A DNA stretch of 33,253 bases from Thermoproteales archaeon (GCA_027002815.1 JALWZH010000158.1:1-33253), one strand, 5' to 3'; positions 7,020-14,942 are shown, counted from the stretch's first letter. Translations and numbers: made by a program. The notes: generated by a model not told the origin, from the letters alone.

Positions 7020-8041
7020 CCAGGAGACGCGTCGTTGAGTCCGTCTTCGAGGGGATCGCGCCGCCGCGCCCCGCGATACAGGTGGAGGCCAACAACAAGG
7101 AGGAGGAGTACGCCCTCAGCGACACCGTGGGCATCAGCGTGAGGGTGCCGCAGTGGGCCGAGTACTTCTCTAGGGGCGGCCCCTACGGGCAGAGGCAAGG
7201 CGAGTCCAGGGCCCAGTGGGCCGAGAGGGTCGCTGAGGAGTTGAAGTACTACCCGTGGCCCGACCTGCACGGCGTCGTGGCGGACGCCGTCGATGCCTTT
7301 CGCAAGGCCGCAGGAAGGTACGCCGGCGAGAGGTACATCGTGTTCAAGGTGCTGGGCCCCACCGAGACCGCCGAGACGTTCTTCGCCCCGCCTGTCCCCG
7401 AGGAGGTGGCCGACTACGACCAGACGTGGCACAGGTACGACTTCGCCGTGTTGCTGCGCTACAGGCCGGACGCCGCGCTGGCGCTCTACGACAAGATAGC
7501 GGGCTACGTGTACGAGCTCGTGAGGGTCGGCTCCGAGCTGGACGTCGTGGACGCCGTCAGGGTTGCAGACGATGCGGCGGACTACAGGGGGCCGCTATAC
7601 CCGCCCCGCCTCATGGAGAGGTACTACGAGTGGCACGGCAGGTTCGTTGACGCCGTGGTGAGGGCGGGCAAGGTCCCCATGCTGCACTGCGACGGCAACG
7701 TGCAGCCCATGGAGCCGAGGCTCGGGTACCGCGGCATACACCCGGTGGACATAGCCCCCAAGACAACCCTCAGGGACGCGTACGAGTGGGGCAAGGCCGT
7801 GGCCGAGTTCAGGGCCAGGACCGACAAGGTGTTCGTGACCGGCATGCCCATAGACCTCATATTCAACGAGGACGTGTCCGTGGACGAGTTCCTCCATTTC
7901 GTAAAGTGGTTCGTTGACGTGCACGGCGTCGAGCGGCTCCTCCTGTCAACCACCCACAGGCCCTACCCCCTCCGGGGCTACCACGAGGAAGGGGCGCGGA
8001 CCAAGGTGCTTGCCGTGCGCAGAGCCTACGGAGCCGACTAG
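7016..8041 (+). CDS. URO-D superfamily protein (methyltransferase- or decarboxylase-like)
   Basis: The 341-residue protein has the C-terminal features of the uroporphyrinogen decarboxylase/MtaA/CmuA barrel: a DDAADYRGPLYPP stretch at about 185-197, LHCDGN at 223-228, then GIHPVD at 240-245. The N-terminal arginine-rich substrate loop of true UroD (RQAGRY type) is absent; the protein opens instead with a basic stretch and EANNKEEEYALSD. It therefore probably does not decarboxylate uroporphyrinogen III. Members of this superfamily also move methyl groups to or from corrinoids and thiols, and the Cys in LHCDGN could act as part of a metal site. It is translationally coupled to the gene before it. 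Its stop codon overlaps that of the convergent HEPN gene. Confidence 0.7.
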   Translation: MTRRRVVESVFEGIAPPRPAIQVEANNKEEEYALSDTVGISVRVPQWAEYFSRGGPYGQRQGESRAQWAERVAEELKYYPWPDLHGVVADAVDAFRKAAGRYAGERYIVFKVLGPTETAETFFAPPVPEEVADYDQTWHRYDFAVLLRYRPDAALALYDKIAGYVYELVRVGSELDVVDAVRVADDAADYRGPLYPPRLMERYYEWHGRFVDAVVRAGKVPMLHCDGNVQPMEPRLGYRGIHPVDIAPKTTLRDAYEWGKAVAEFRARTDKVFVTGMPIDLIFNEDVSVDEFLHFVKWFVDVHGVERLLLSTTHRPYPLRGYHEEGARTKVLAVRRAYGAD

Positions 8042-8376
8042 GCCGACATGTGCCTGAGCTCCCCCAAGAGGCGCCTGGCCATGTCCACTGCCCTGGACGC
8101 AACGCCTACGTCCAACGAGGTCGACCCATAGTCGGCCATGACCCTGTACTGGTACAGCTCTAGGAGGGCCGCCGCCAGGTCCTTCCGCCCCCAGTGAAGC
8201 AGCACGTTGGCCAGCTTGTCGTCCCTCCGCGGCACGTTTCCCTGTCTGGCAGCAACCAGCAGCTCGGTCGCCATCCTTGCCGCGAAGTAGGCCGCCGAAG
8301 CCGCCTTGTTGTAACACCCGGCGGCGAGGTCCCTCTCGGCCTCGTCGAGGAGGGTCAACGCCTTAGCCCAGCTCAT
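8038..8376 (-). CDS. HEPN domain protein
   Basis: The 112-residue all-helical protein starts MSWAKALTLLDEAERDLAAG, followed by CYNKAASAAYFAARMATELL. This is the pattern of HEPN proteins, in which the AYFAAxxAxELLL helix is typical. HEPN proteins usually pair with a nucleotidyltransferase encoded next to them and can act as RNases or as partners in toxin-antitoxin modules. The usual Rx4-6H RNase motif is not obvious here. The start overlaps the end of the upstream gene by 14 bases, as expected for such pairs. The stop codon shares ctag with the convergent URO-D-like gene. Confidence 0.75.
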   Translation of the reverse strand: MSWAKALTLLDEAERDLAAGCYNKAASAAYFAARMATELLVAARQGNVPRRDDKLANVLLHWGRKDLAAALLELYQYRVMADYGSTSLDVGVASRAVDMARRLLGELRHMSA

Positions 8377-8851
8377 CGCAGGGCAGCACCACCGGCATTA
8401 TGCCCGTGTCCCCATACCTCGCGTCCAACTCCAGCTTAACCTCGACAACCCTGGGAATCGCAGAGAGGGGATCCTCCGCGCAGATGGCCACCACGTGGCC
8501 CACTACGTTCACCTTGCGCGGGCGAACCGAGGAACGTACAGAGGCGACGAACTCCGCGAGGGCTTCTTCGGGCGGTTGGGGCGATGCGACGCCCGCTTTA
8601 AATCTTTCAATTAAGGGTATTTCGTCCCGGCCCACAACCACCGGCATTATGCCCGTGTCCCCATACCTCGCGTCCAACTCCAGCTTAACCTCGACAACCC
8701 TGGGAATCGCAGAGAGGGGATCCTCCACTACCACGAGCACGTTGCCCAGGTCCGTGTCGCGTGCTATAACCTCGACCGCGTGGACCTCCCTCAACACGCG
8801 GTATGCGAATTCCAGGAGCGGTTCCCCCACGTCCCTGCTCAGGTAAAGCAC
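8363..8851 (-). CDS. HEPN partner protein with a duplicated segment, possibly a degenerate nucleotidyltransferase
   Basis: The 162-residue protein begins at GTG 8851, 24 bases after a TATA box, and overlaps the HEPN gene. A 30-residue block, from EDPLSAIPRVVEVKLELD to YGDTGIMPVV, occurs twice with 100% identity at the DNA level. The context around the first copy (ARDTDLGNVLVVVEDPL and GRDEIPLIERFKAG) resembles the D-x-D strand and tail of minimal nucleotidyltransferases (MNT). The GS-x-A-R-G nucleotide-binding loop is missing in both copies. It may therefore be a non-catalytic antitoxin, or a gene scrambled by recombination. The link to MNT is inferred mainly from its position next to HEPN. 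Confidence 0.55.
   Translation of the reverse strand: MLYLSRDVGEPLLEFAYRVLREVHAVEVIARDTDLGNVLVVVEDPLSAIPRVVEVKLELDARYGDTGIMPVVVGRDEIPLIERFKAGVASPQPPEEALAEFVASVRSSVRPRKVNVVGHVVAICAEDPLSAIPRVVEVKLELDARYGDTGIMPVVLPCDELG
8388..8477. repeat. 90-bp perfect direct repeat, copy 1
   Basis: Identical base for base to 8637-8726. The offset of 249 bases is a multiple of three, so both copies encode the same 30 residues in the same frame of the HEPN partner gene. The sequences flanking the two copies differ. Confidence 0.95.
8637..8726. repeat. 90-bp perfect direct repeat, copy 2
   Basis: Partner of 8388-8477. The absence of any synonymous difference implies a very recent duplication or ongoing gene conversion. 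Confidence 0.95.
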
Positions 8852-8870
8852 GTTGTGTCACAACGACGGA

Positions 8871-8880
8871 CTTTTATTTT
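8871..8880 (-). promoter_or_regulatory. TATA box of the HEPN gene pair
   Basis: On the minus strand it reads aaaataaaag, centred 24 bases before the GTG at 8851. It supports that unusual start codon and a leaderless bicistronic message. Confidence 0.6.
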
Positions 8881-8891
8881 GGTCGTCCCAG

Positions 8892-8954
8892 CAACACGTG
8901 ATGAAGACTTGCCCCCACTGGAGCTGTGACGCATATTCCGCGGGCTGATTGTTG
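8892..8954 (+). ncRNA. Candidate C/D box guide sRNA
   Basis: The order of elements fits an archaeal C/D RNA: a short outer stem CAAC (8892-8895) with GTTG (8951-8954), a perfect C box GTGATGA (8898-8904), a 13-base guide, an imperfect D' box CTGG (8918-8921), a three-base spacer, a weak C' box TGTGACG (8925-8931), a second 13-base guide, and a perfect D box CTGA (8945-8948). The length is typical. The first guide is complementary to GGGCAAGTCT, which resembles the archaeal 16S rRNA sequence just before the 530 loop, as I recall it. Such RNAs direct 2'-O-methylation with L7Ae, Nop5 and fibrillarin. The D' and C' boxes are degenerate. Confidence 0.6.
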
Positions 8955-8977
8955 TGGGCAACCATGCCCATCGTTTT

Positions 8978-8996
8978 CGTCCCGGGCCTCGGGACG
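8978..8996 (+). other. GC-rich hairpin between the sRNA and sdhA
   Basis: CGTCCCG and CGGGACG form a perfect 7-bp stem with a 5-base loop GGCCT. Flanking TGCCC and GGGCA could extend pairing. No T-run follows, so a simple archaeal terminator is not indicated. The rest of 8852-9122 shows no gene apart from the sRNA candidate and the sdhA promoter. Confidence 0.4.
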
Positions 8997-9122
8997 GGCA
9001 CCAACGGCATTTGAATGTCCGGCGAGGGCTCAGCAAGGCGCGCCAGCCCGCATCAACATTAGGCTTCCCAGGTTTTCACGATTGGCTAAGATAAACAAAA
9101 TTACATGTGGACTGGCATTCCC

Positions 9123-10871
9123 ATGGACCTGTACAAGTACGACGTCGTTATAGTTGGTTCGGGCATTGCTGGGCTTAGGGCCGCGCTTCAGGCCGCGTGG
9201 ACTGGGAGGGGCAGGCTGAGCATAGCCATCCTAACCAAGGTCCACGCCATGAGGAGCCACAGCGTGTCCGCCGAGGGCGGCATGTCTGCCGTGCTCTACC
9301 CTGACAAGACCGGCGACAGCTTGGACCTCCACGCATATGACACCGTGAAGGGCAGCGACTTCCTGGCAGACCAGGACGCAGTGGAGCTCCTGGTCAGGTT
9401 GGCCCCAGAGGAGGTGAGGCTCCTCGACAGGCTCGGCGTTCCCTGGACCAGGGAGCCGGACGGGAGGATCGCGCAGAGGCCCTTCGGGGGCATGACCATA
9501 CCCCGCACCACGTTCGCCGCTGACAAGACGGGCTTCTTCATCATGTCTACGCTTTACAACAACGTGCTCAGGTTCGACAAAGTCCACATATACCACGAGC
9601 ACTTCGTGACCAAGGTCGTGATCGAGAACGGCGAGTTCCGTGGGGTCGTGGCCCTGGACTTGAAGACCGGCGAGCTCAGGGCCTTCCGGGCCAAGGCGGG
9701 CATACTCGCCGCTGGGGGATCCGGGAGAATGTACAGGTTGACCACCATGGCGCATTCCAGCACCGGCGAGATATATGGGTTCGCCCTGAGGGAGGGGCTC
9801 CCACTCAAGGACATGGAGTTCGTCCAGTTCCATCCCACCGCGCTGGTCCCAAGCGGCATACTGATAAGCGAGGCGGCCCGTGGGGAAGGCGGCTACCTGG
9901 TCAACAGGGAGGGGGAGAGGTTCATGCAGAGGTACGCGCCGCAGCGCATGGAGCTGGCCCCAAGGGACATAATATCGAGGGCCATAGTCACCGAGATAAT
10001 GGAGGGGAGGGGGCTGACAGACCCCGAGAGCGGGATGGGCCACGTCCTGCTCGACCTCAGGCACCTGGGCGAGAGGAAGCTCAACGAGAGGATCCCATTC
10101 ATAAGGGAACTGGCCATCAAGTACGTCGGCGTAGACCCACTCAAGGAGCCCATACCAGTGAGGCCCGCTGTGCACTACATCATGGGGGGCATACACACGG
10201 ACACGTATGGGAGGGTCCTCGACGTAGGCGGCAACTGGGTGAGGGGGCTGTGGGCCGCCGGCGAGGTAGCCTCCGTGTCGGTTCACGGCGCAAACAGGCT
10301 CGGCTCCAACTCGCTGAGCGAGTGCGCAGTGTGGGGCAGGCTGACGGGGGAGGAGGCGGCCAAGTACTCCATGGGGCTGGCCGAGCCGACCATCGACGAG
10401 TCGTTCAGGGAGTCTGTCAAGGCCGAGGAAAAGAGGATATACGACGGGTTGCTCCACAGTGAGGGGGGCACGGTCTCCGTGTACGAGGTTAGGAGGAGGA
10501 TGCAGGACATAATGGAGGACCACGTGGGCATATTCCGCCACGGCTCGCAGCTCGGGGAGGCCGCCGCCATGCTTAAGAGGCTGAGGGAGGAGGCTCGGAG
10601 CATGAGGCTGGACGACAGGGGGAAGGCGTACAACCAGAACCTCAGGGACCTCCTCGAGGTGGACGGCATGTTGGACGCGGTCATGGCAGTGGTGGCAGGA
10701 GCCTACGCCAGGACAGAGTCCAGGGGGGCACACTACAGGACTGACTACTCCAAGAGGGACGACGCCAACTGGCTCAAGCACACATTGGCGTACATGCGTG
10801 GGGGGAGCCTCGAGCTGGCCTACGTGCCGGTCCGCATAACCAAATGGCAGCCCGAGGAGAGGAAGTACTGA
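9123..10871 (+). CDS. sdhA: Succinate dehydrogenase / fumarate reductase flavoprotein subunit
   Basis: The 582-residue subunit binds FAD covalently and interconverts succinate and fumarate at the membrane. It shows the N-terminal dinucleotide fold [14 protein letters not shown], the flavin-linking His at about residue 46 in [11 protein letters not shown], the [20 protein letters not shown] substrate-domain stretch, [14 protein letters not shown], and [19 protein letters not shown] near the FAD. The ATG at 9123 (MDLYKYDVV) is preferred to the one at 9105, since family members begin just before the first strand. It is the first gene of a four-gene operon with overlapping stop/start codons. Direction of catalysis cannot be told from sequence; in autotrophic Thermoproteales the complex serves as fumarate reductase in the dicarboxylate/4-hydroxybutyrate cycle. 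Confidence 0.95.
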   Translation: MDLYKYDVVIVGSGIAGLRAALQAAWTGRGRLSIAILTKVHAMRSHSVSAEGGMSAVLYPDKTGDSLDLHAYDTVKGSDFLADQDAVELLVRLAPEEVRLLDRLGVPWTREPDGRIAQRPFGGMTIPRTTFAADKTGFFIMSTLYNNVLRFDKVHIYHEHFVTKVVIENGEFRGVVALDLKTGELRAFRAKAGILAAGGSGRMYRLTTMAHSSTGEIYGFALREGLPLKDMEFVQFHPTALVPSGILISEAARGEGGYLVNREGERFMQRYAPQRMELAPRDIISRAIVTEIMEGRGLTDPESGMGHVLLDLRHLGERKLNERIPFIRELAIKYVGVDPLKEPIPVRPAVHYIMGGIHTDTYGRVLDVGGNWVRGLWAAGEVASVSVHGANRLGSNSLSECAVWGRLTGEEAAKYSMGLAEPTIDESFRESVKAEEKRIYDGLLHSEGGTVSVYEVRRRMQDIMEDHVGIFRHGSQLGEAAAMLKRLREEARSMRLDDRGKAYNQNLRDLLEVDGMLDAVMAVVAGAYARTESRGAHYRTDYSKRDDANWLKHTLAYMRGGSLELAYVPVRITKWQPEERKY

Positions 10872-11572
10872 TGGTGTCCGTTACGCTCAGGGTCAGACGG
10901 CAGGTGGCGGGGGAGGGCAGGTGGCAGGTCTACAAGGTTGAGGCCGCCTCTGAGAAGGCCACGGTGCTCGACCTGCTCCTCAAGGTCAAGGAGGAGCAGG
11001 ACCCGACCCTCGCGTTGAGGTACAGCTGCAGGATGGCCATATGCGGCTCGTGCGGCATGGTCATCAACGGGAGGCCCATGCTGGCATGCCAGACCAAGCT
11101 AAGCGACCTGGGGAGCACGGACATATCCGTGGAGCCCATGTGGAACTACCCCGTGGTCAAGGACCTCGTGACCGACATGGGCGAGTTCTTCGACAAGCAT
11201 AGGAGGGTCAAGCCGTACATGCTGAGACGCGAGGAGGAGATCTTTGAAGGGGGCGACGAGTTCAGGCAGAGGCCCGAGGACGTGGAGAGGTACCTGGACT
11301 TCGCATACTGCATATTCTGCGGCCTCTGCTACTCGGCCTGCCCACGGGTAGCCGAGAACCCCGAGTTCCTCGGCCCCCAGGCCCTCGGCCAGGCAGCGCG
11401 CTGGATATTCGACAGCAGGGACAGGGGCGCCCAGGAAAGGATGAGGATAGTGGACGGCGAGGACGGGCTCTGGTCCTGCCACTATATTGGCTCATGCTCC
11501 GAGGTGTGCCCCCGCGGAGTAGAGCCAGCCTTCGCAATACAATTGCTCAAGATGAGGGCGATGAGGCCATGA
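10871..11572 (+). CDS. sdhB: Succinate dehydrogenase / fumarate reductase iron-sulfur subunit
   Basis: This 233-residue subunit passes electrons from FAD to the membrane anchor. The [2Fe-2S] ligands are C53, C58, C61 and C73 in CRMAICGSCG and MLAC. The C-terminal ferredoxin-like domain carries CIFCGLCYSACP and CHYIGSCSEVCPRGV. The start codon overlaps the sdhA stop as TGATG, so the frame and start are fixed by translational coupling; an in-frame start further upstream at 10844 would lie inside sdhA. The last bases overlap sdhC as ATGA. Confidence 0.95.
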   Translation: MVSVTLRVRRQVAGEGRWQVYKVEAASEKATVLDLLLKVKEEQDPTLALRYSCRMAICGSCGMVINGRPMLACQTKLSDLGSTDISVEPMWNYPVVKDLVTDMGEFFDKHRRVKPYMLRREEEIFEGGDEFRQRPEDVERYLDFAYCIFCGLCYSACPRVAENPEFLGPQALGQAARWIFDSRDRGAQERMRIVDGEDGLWSCHYIGSCSEVCPRGVEPAFAIQLLKMRAMRP

Positions 11573-11928
11573 CGCTGGGTAGGCTGGGCAAGTACCACCT
11601 GGAGGGCCTCCTCCACCACCTGGCCTACAAGGCCATGGCCGTGTACGGGCCAATATATGCCGCGGCTGTAGCAGCATGGTACGCCGGGCTGGTCCCCCTT
11701 AAGCCCTTCATGGCGCTGCTCTGGGCGATCTCGACGCCCATAGTGGTGGAGTTCCTGAAGGGCATAGCCTCGGTAGTGAGCATGGGCTCCCTCTTCACGA
11801 AGTTCGTTGAGAGGAAGGTGAGGAAGCTGAGGGAGACCTACAGGGGTCGCTACCTGGCTGCGCTGGCCCTCTTCCTAGTGGGCATCATAGTGTGGATAAT
11901 GGCCCTGGCCGTAATAGTGGTGCTATGA
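11569..11928 (+). CDS. sdhC: Succinate dehydrogenase membrane anchor subunit C
   Basis: The 119-residue protein has hydrophobic segments at about residues 25-42, 47-65 and 96-119 and a basic stretch, VERKVRKLRETYRGR, between the second and third. The N-terminal LEGLLHHLAYKAM supplies histidines that could ligate heme or line a quinone site. I identify it mainly by position, coupled to sdhB by an ATGA overlap and followed by another tiny membrane protein; sequence similarity to canonical SdhC is weak by eye. It should anchor SdhAB to the cytoplasmic side of the membrane. Confidence 0.75.
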   Translation: MTLGRLGKYHLEGLLHHLAYKAMAVYGPIYAAAVAAWYAGLVPLKPFMALLWAISTPIVVEFLKGIASVVSMGSLFTKFVERKVRKLRETYRGRYLAALALFLVGIIVWIMALAVIVVL

Positions 11929-12128
11929 GGCCCCTCATGGCAATCCACTATATGGCCATGATTGGGACCCCAGGCCTGCTGGTCCTCATAGCCATATTCG
12001 CGTTGCTCGGCCTAGAGTGGAGGCCTCTAGTGGCGCTACAGGCGTTCCTCGCCATACTCTTCACAGCAATAGCCTCGCTCGAGTTTGCCCGGGACAGGCG
12101 CAAGAGGGGGCACAGGGCCCCACAGTAA
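11925..12128 (+). CDS. sdhD: Succinate dehydrogenase small membrane subunit D
   Basis: A 67-residue protein with two hydrophobic helices at about residues 9-29 and 33-52 and a basic tail, EFARDRRKRGHR. It is coupled to sdhC by an ATGA overlap. It is only about half the size of a normal SdhD, and has two rather than three helices. Its His8 lies just before the first helix. The assignment rests on operon position and topology. The stop codon falls within the promoter of the acyl-CoA synthetase gene. Confidence 0.65.
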   Translation: MRPLMAIHYMAMIGTPGLLVLIAIFALLGLEWRPLVALQAFLAILFTAIASLEFARDRRKRGHRAPQ

Positions 12129-12133
12129 AAAGG
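12124..12133 (+). promoter_or_regulatory. TATA-like element for the acyl-CoA synthetase
   Basis: The element agtaaaaagg overlaps the sdhD stop codon and lies about 31 bases before the ATG at 12160. Independent transcription of the synthetase is therefore possible, in addition to read-through from the sdh operon. Confidence 0.4.
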
Positions 12134-12159
12134 TTCTTATTCTGGGTCTCCATACCCCT

Positions 12160-14052
12160 ATGGTTGTTTGGATCCCCGAGAGGGACCACTTGGAGGAGAG
12201 CAATGTGGCGCGCTTCATGATAGAGCATGGGCTTAAAGGCGTGGAAGATTTCGTAGCCTTCACGTACGAGAGGCCCGAGGAGTTCTGGGGCATCTTCGAG
12301 AGGGAGGTACTCCAACTGAGGTGGGCAACCCCCTACAGCAAGGTGCTCGACCTCTCTAGGGGCAGGCCCTGGGCCCAGTGGTTCATAGGCGGCGAGATAA
12401 ACGTCGCGGATCAGCTGCCCGAGGACTCGAGGCCCCTCGTTATATGGGAGGGCGAGGACGGCGAGCGGAGGACACTCACGTACTCGGAGGTGCTCTACAT
12501 GTCGAGGAGCGTGGCCAGCTGGCTCACGAGGAACGGGCTCAGGAAGGGGGACAGGGTCGCCATATACATGCCCATGGTCCCCGAGATCGTGCCCGTGTTT
12601 CTTGGGGCCATAAGGGCTGGCGGCGTCGTGGTGCCCCTGTTCTCCGGGTTCGGCAGGGAGGCCATCAGGGTCAGGCTCGAGGACAGCGGCGCCCGCTTCG
12701 TGTTCGCCTCGGACGTTGCGTACAGGAGGGGGAGGGAAGTGGACGTGCTGGGCGAGCTCCTGGCCGGCCTCACCGATTCCGTGGAACGGGTAGTGGTGCA
12801 CTATAGGAGTGGGAAGAGGGGGGATTGGGCCGGGCTCGACGAGGTCCTTAGGACCGGCGGCGACCACGTGGAAAGGACGGGGTCGGAGGACCCCATGATG
12901 ATAATATATACGTCGGGCACAACGGGCCGGCCCAAGGGCACGGTCCACGTGCATGGGGGCTTCCCCGTAAAGGCCGCCGCAGACATATACTTCCACTTCG
13001 ACCTGCGCCCCGGGGAAGTGCTGAGCTGGGCCACGGACATGGGGTGGATGATGGGGCCGTGGCTGGTCTTCGGCTCCTATCTGCTCGGCGCGTCCATGGC
13101 CTTCTTCGAGGGGGCTCCCGACCATCCCAGGGACAGGATCTGGCGCTTCGCCGAGGGGGCCCGCGTAGCGGTGCTGGGCCTCTCGGCCACGTTGATAAGG
13201 CTGCTCAGGTCCCTGGGAGCCGGGCCGGAGGCGCTTCCCGACTCCCTACGGGCGTTCGGGAACACGGGCGAGCCGATAGACCAGGAGAGCTGGACGTGGC
13301 TGTACGGGGCGGGCAGGGGGAGGATCCCCATAATAAACTATTCTGGGGGCACCGAGATATCGGGCGGCATACTGGGCTGCTACGTGGTCAAGCCCATCAA
13401 GCCCACCTCCTTCAACGGGCCTAGCCCAGGCATAAGGGCCGCCGTGCTGGACGAGGGGGGGAGGCCCGTGCCCCCCGGCGTCGAGGGGGAGCTGGCAGTG
13501 CTCTCCGTGTGGCCGGGCATGACGAGGGGGTTCTGGAGGGACCCCGAGAGGTACCTGGAGACGTACTGGTCCAAGTGGCCGGACGTCTGGGCTCACGGCG
13601 ATGCAGCCGTGGTCGACGGGGAGGGGTACTTCTACATTGTGGGTAGGGCTGACGACGTGATAAAGGTTGCCGGCAAGAGGCTGGGCCCAGCCGAAATAGA
13701 GGCCGTGCTCAACTCTCATCCCGCCGTGGCCGAGTCCGCGTGTGTGGGGGTTCCCCACGAGGTCAAGGGGGAGGTGCCCCTCTGCTTCGTGGTGCTCAGG
13801 GCCGGCCGCACGCCGACAGAGGAACTCAGGAGGGAGCTCCTCAGGGCGGCGGAGGCGGCGCTGGGCAAGGCCCTGGCGCCCCAGGACGTGGTGTTTGTCG
13901 TCATGCTGCCCAAGACGAGGAACGCGAAGATCATGAGGAGGGTCATAAGGGCGGTGTACATGGGGAGGAGCCCGGGCGACCTCTCGGCACTCGAGAACCC
14001 TGAGGCCGTGGAGGAGCTTCAACGAGTCCTCAGGCGAAACTCGCCCTCCTAA
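12160..14052 (+). CDS. AMP-forming short-chain acyl-CoA synthetase
   Basis: This 630-residue enzyme activates a short-chain acid with ATP to an acyl-adenylate and then to a CoA thioester. It has the adenylate-forming signature YTSGTTGRPKG at residues 250-260, NYSGGTE at 393-399, WAHGD at 477-481, the hinge GRADDVIKVAGKRL, and the C-terminal catalytic lysine at about 590 in NAKIMRR. The IKPTSFNGPSPGI stretch with PLFSGFGREAIRVRL is like archaeal enzymes acting on acetate, propionate, 3-hydroxypropionate or 4-hydroxybutyrate. Position after sdhABCD makes 4-hydroxybutyrate activation in the dicarboxylate/4-hydroxybutyrate cycle an attractive guess, but the substrate is not decidable here. Confidence 0.85.
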   Translation: MVVWIPERDHLEESNVARFMIEHGLKGVEDFVAFTYERPEEFWGIFEREVLQLRWATPYSKVLDLSRGRPWAQWFIGGEINVADQLPEDSRPLVIWEGEDGERRTLTYSEVLYMSRSVASWLTRNGLRKGDRVAIYMPMVPEIVPVFLGAIRAGGVVVPLFSGFGREAIRVRLEDSGARFVFASDVAYRRGREVDVLGELLAGLTDSVERVVVHYRSGKRGDWAGLDEVLRTGGDHVERTGSEDPMMIIYTSGTTGRPKGTVHVHGGFPVKAAADIYFHFDLRPGEVLSWATDMGWMMGPWLVFGSYLLGASMAFFEGAPDHPRDRIWRFAEGARVAVLGLSATLIRLLRSLGAGPEALPDSLRAFGNTGEPIDQESWTWLYGAGRGRIPIINYSGGTEISGGILGCYVVKPIKPTSFNGPSPGIRAAVLDEGGRPVPPGVEGELAVLSVWPGMTRGFWRDPERYLETYWSKWPDVWAHGDAAVVDGEGYFYIVGRADDVIKVAGKRLGPAEIEAVLNSHPAVAESACVGVPHEVKGEVPLCFVVLRAGRTPTEELRRELLRAAEAALGKALAPQDVVFVVMLPKTRNAKIMRRVIRAVYMGRSPGDLSALENPEAVEELQRVLRRNSPS

Positions 14053-14119
14053 CCCGGATTCTGGTCCCAAGTCTTTGGACGCTTTTCCAGATCCTGCCAA
14101 TGTACAACGTGGTGAGGTG

Positions 14120-14149
14120 TGCGTCGCAGTGCCCCTTTCAAACGACGCA
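14120..14149. other. Inverted repeat after the acyl-CoA synthetase gene
   Basis: TGCGTCG (14120-14126) and CGACGCA (14143-14149) form a perfect 7-bp stem with a 16-base loop in the convergent gap between the synthetase and the antitoxin gene. It could help end transcription or be a remnant. No T-run follows. Confidence 0.3.
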
Positions 14150-14206
14150 GTTCGTGTCTCTGAATAACATGTCCTAGACAGGCTCAATGGACAGGCTGTC
14201 TGCTGT

Positions 14207-14416
14207 TCACGCTATGAGGGGCACCTTGGCCTTCCTCATGAGTTCTCTGAACTCCTCTATACCGACCTCGGCGATCCTGCACGCCCGCCTGATATCACCG
14301 GTCTCTATGTAGTATGTCAGGGCTATCCTCAGCCTCGGCGGCAACGACTCTATGAACCTCCAGTCAGCCCTCTCCCTCCTCACACGCCTAGCCTCCTCCT
14401 CCACTTCAGGCTCCAC
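14207..14416 (-). CDS. Antitoxin-like small protein, second copy
   Basis: The 69-residue helical protein contains RRERADWRFIESLPPRLRIA, LTYYIETGD and a C-terminal helix-turn-helix-like RACRIAEVGIEEFRELMRKA. It has the look of the small antitoxins encoded beside PIN toxins in Thermoproteales. It starts at a GTG that overlaps the toxin gene by 11 bases, so it follows the toxin in the operon, the reverse of the usual antitoxin-first order. Its first 40 codons or so are nearly identical in DNA to the antitoxin gene upstream of the toxin, while the last third has diverged. Confidence 0.65.
   Translation of the reverse strand: MEPEVEEEARRVRRERADWRFIESLPPRLRIALTYYIETGDIRRACRIAEVGIEEFRELMRKAKVPLIA
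14298..14399. repeat. 102-bp perfect direct repeat, copy A
   Basis: Identical to 15027-15128. It encodes the shared EEARRVRRERADWRFIE to YYIETGD part of the two antitoxins. Confidence 0.95.
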
Positions 14417-14942
14417 GCGTTGTACAGCCCAGCCTACTTAAAACCTTTTCCAGGTCTCTTCTGGGAAATTCGTGCGCTGCATCTTCCCTGTACTCGTCGA
14501 AAGCCATGCAGTCGGCTCTGCCCATTCCCACAGCCTCGGCTAACACTTCTAGGGATCTCCAGACCCTGACATCGGCATATTCCCCCACTAGGCGGGGTAC
14601 CGCGAGTGCTCCCCTGTTCTCGGTCAGTACTGTAAGGCCCAACTCCTTCCCTGCGACTAGACACAGTGCCTCTGGGTAGTCGACCAGAGGCGTGGAGAGG
14701 CGGGACGAGACGGTCGTCATCAGGCCGAGGGCCCTCGCCCTCAGCTCAGGCGTTTCGGGGAGCATGGCCAGCTTCCTCTCGGCGAGCTTAGCCGCGATCC
14801 AGCCAAGGGTATCCTCGCTCTTCACCTCGCCGAGCACAGGTTCCGGAAGCCACACGGCGCCGAACACCTCGAAAAGGATGTCGCGCCGTCTGAACCTCGC
14901 CCAGTCCACTAGGAAACACGTGTCGACCACAGCCTGTCTCAT
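14406..14942 (-). CDS. PIN-domain toxin (VapC-like)
   Basis: The 178-residue protein opens with VVDTCFLVDW, giving the first PIN aspartate at residue 7. Further acidic positions lie in PEPVLGEVKSED, VDYPEALCLVAGKELG and LTVLTENRGAL, consistent with a Mg2+-binding PIN nuclease centre, although the third site reads LTENRG instead of the more usual DD pair. PIN toxins cleave RNA and are held inactive by their antitoxin. The start overlaps the upstream antitoxin as ATGA and the end overlaps a second antitoxin by 11 bases, so three genes are co-transcribed. Confidence 0.8.
   Translation of the reverse strand: MRQAVVDTCFLVDWARFRRRDILFEVFGAVWLPEPVLGEVKSEDTLGWIAAKLAERKLAMLPETPELRARALGLMTTVSSRLSTPLVDYPEALCLVAGKELGLTVLTENRGALAVPRLVGEYADVRVWRSLEVLAEAVGMGRADCMAFDEYREDAAHEFPRRDLEKVLSRLGCTTRGA

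Noticed and set aside
8886-9010. Minus-strand frame of about 50 codons
   Set aside because: No motif or promoter, and it covers the C/D box RNA candidate and the hairpin, which explain the sequence better.
9231-10781. 516-codon open frame on the minus strand
   Set aside because: Lies antisense to sdhA, has no family features and a Pro/His/Val-skewed composition typical of GC-rich shadow frames.
12061-14187. Two long minus-strand frames (12061-13125 and 13246-14187)
   Set aside because: Both are antisense to the acyl-CoA synthetase, which has a full set of motifs; neither has a start with promoter spacing.
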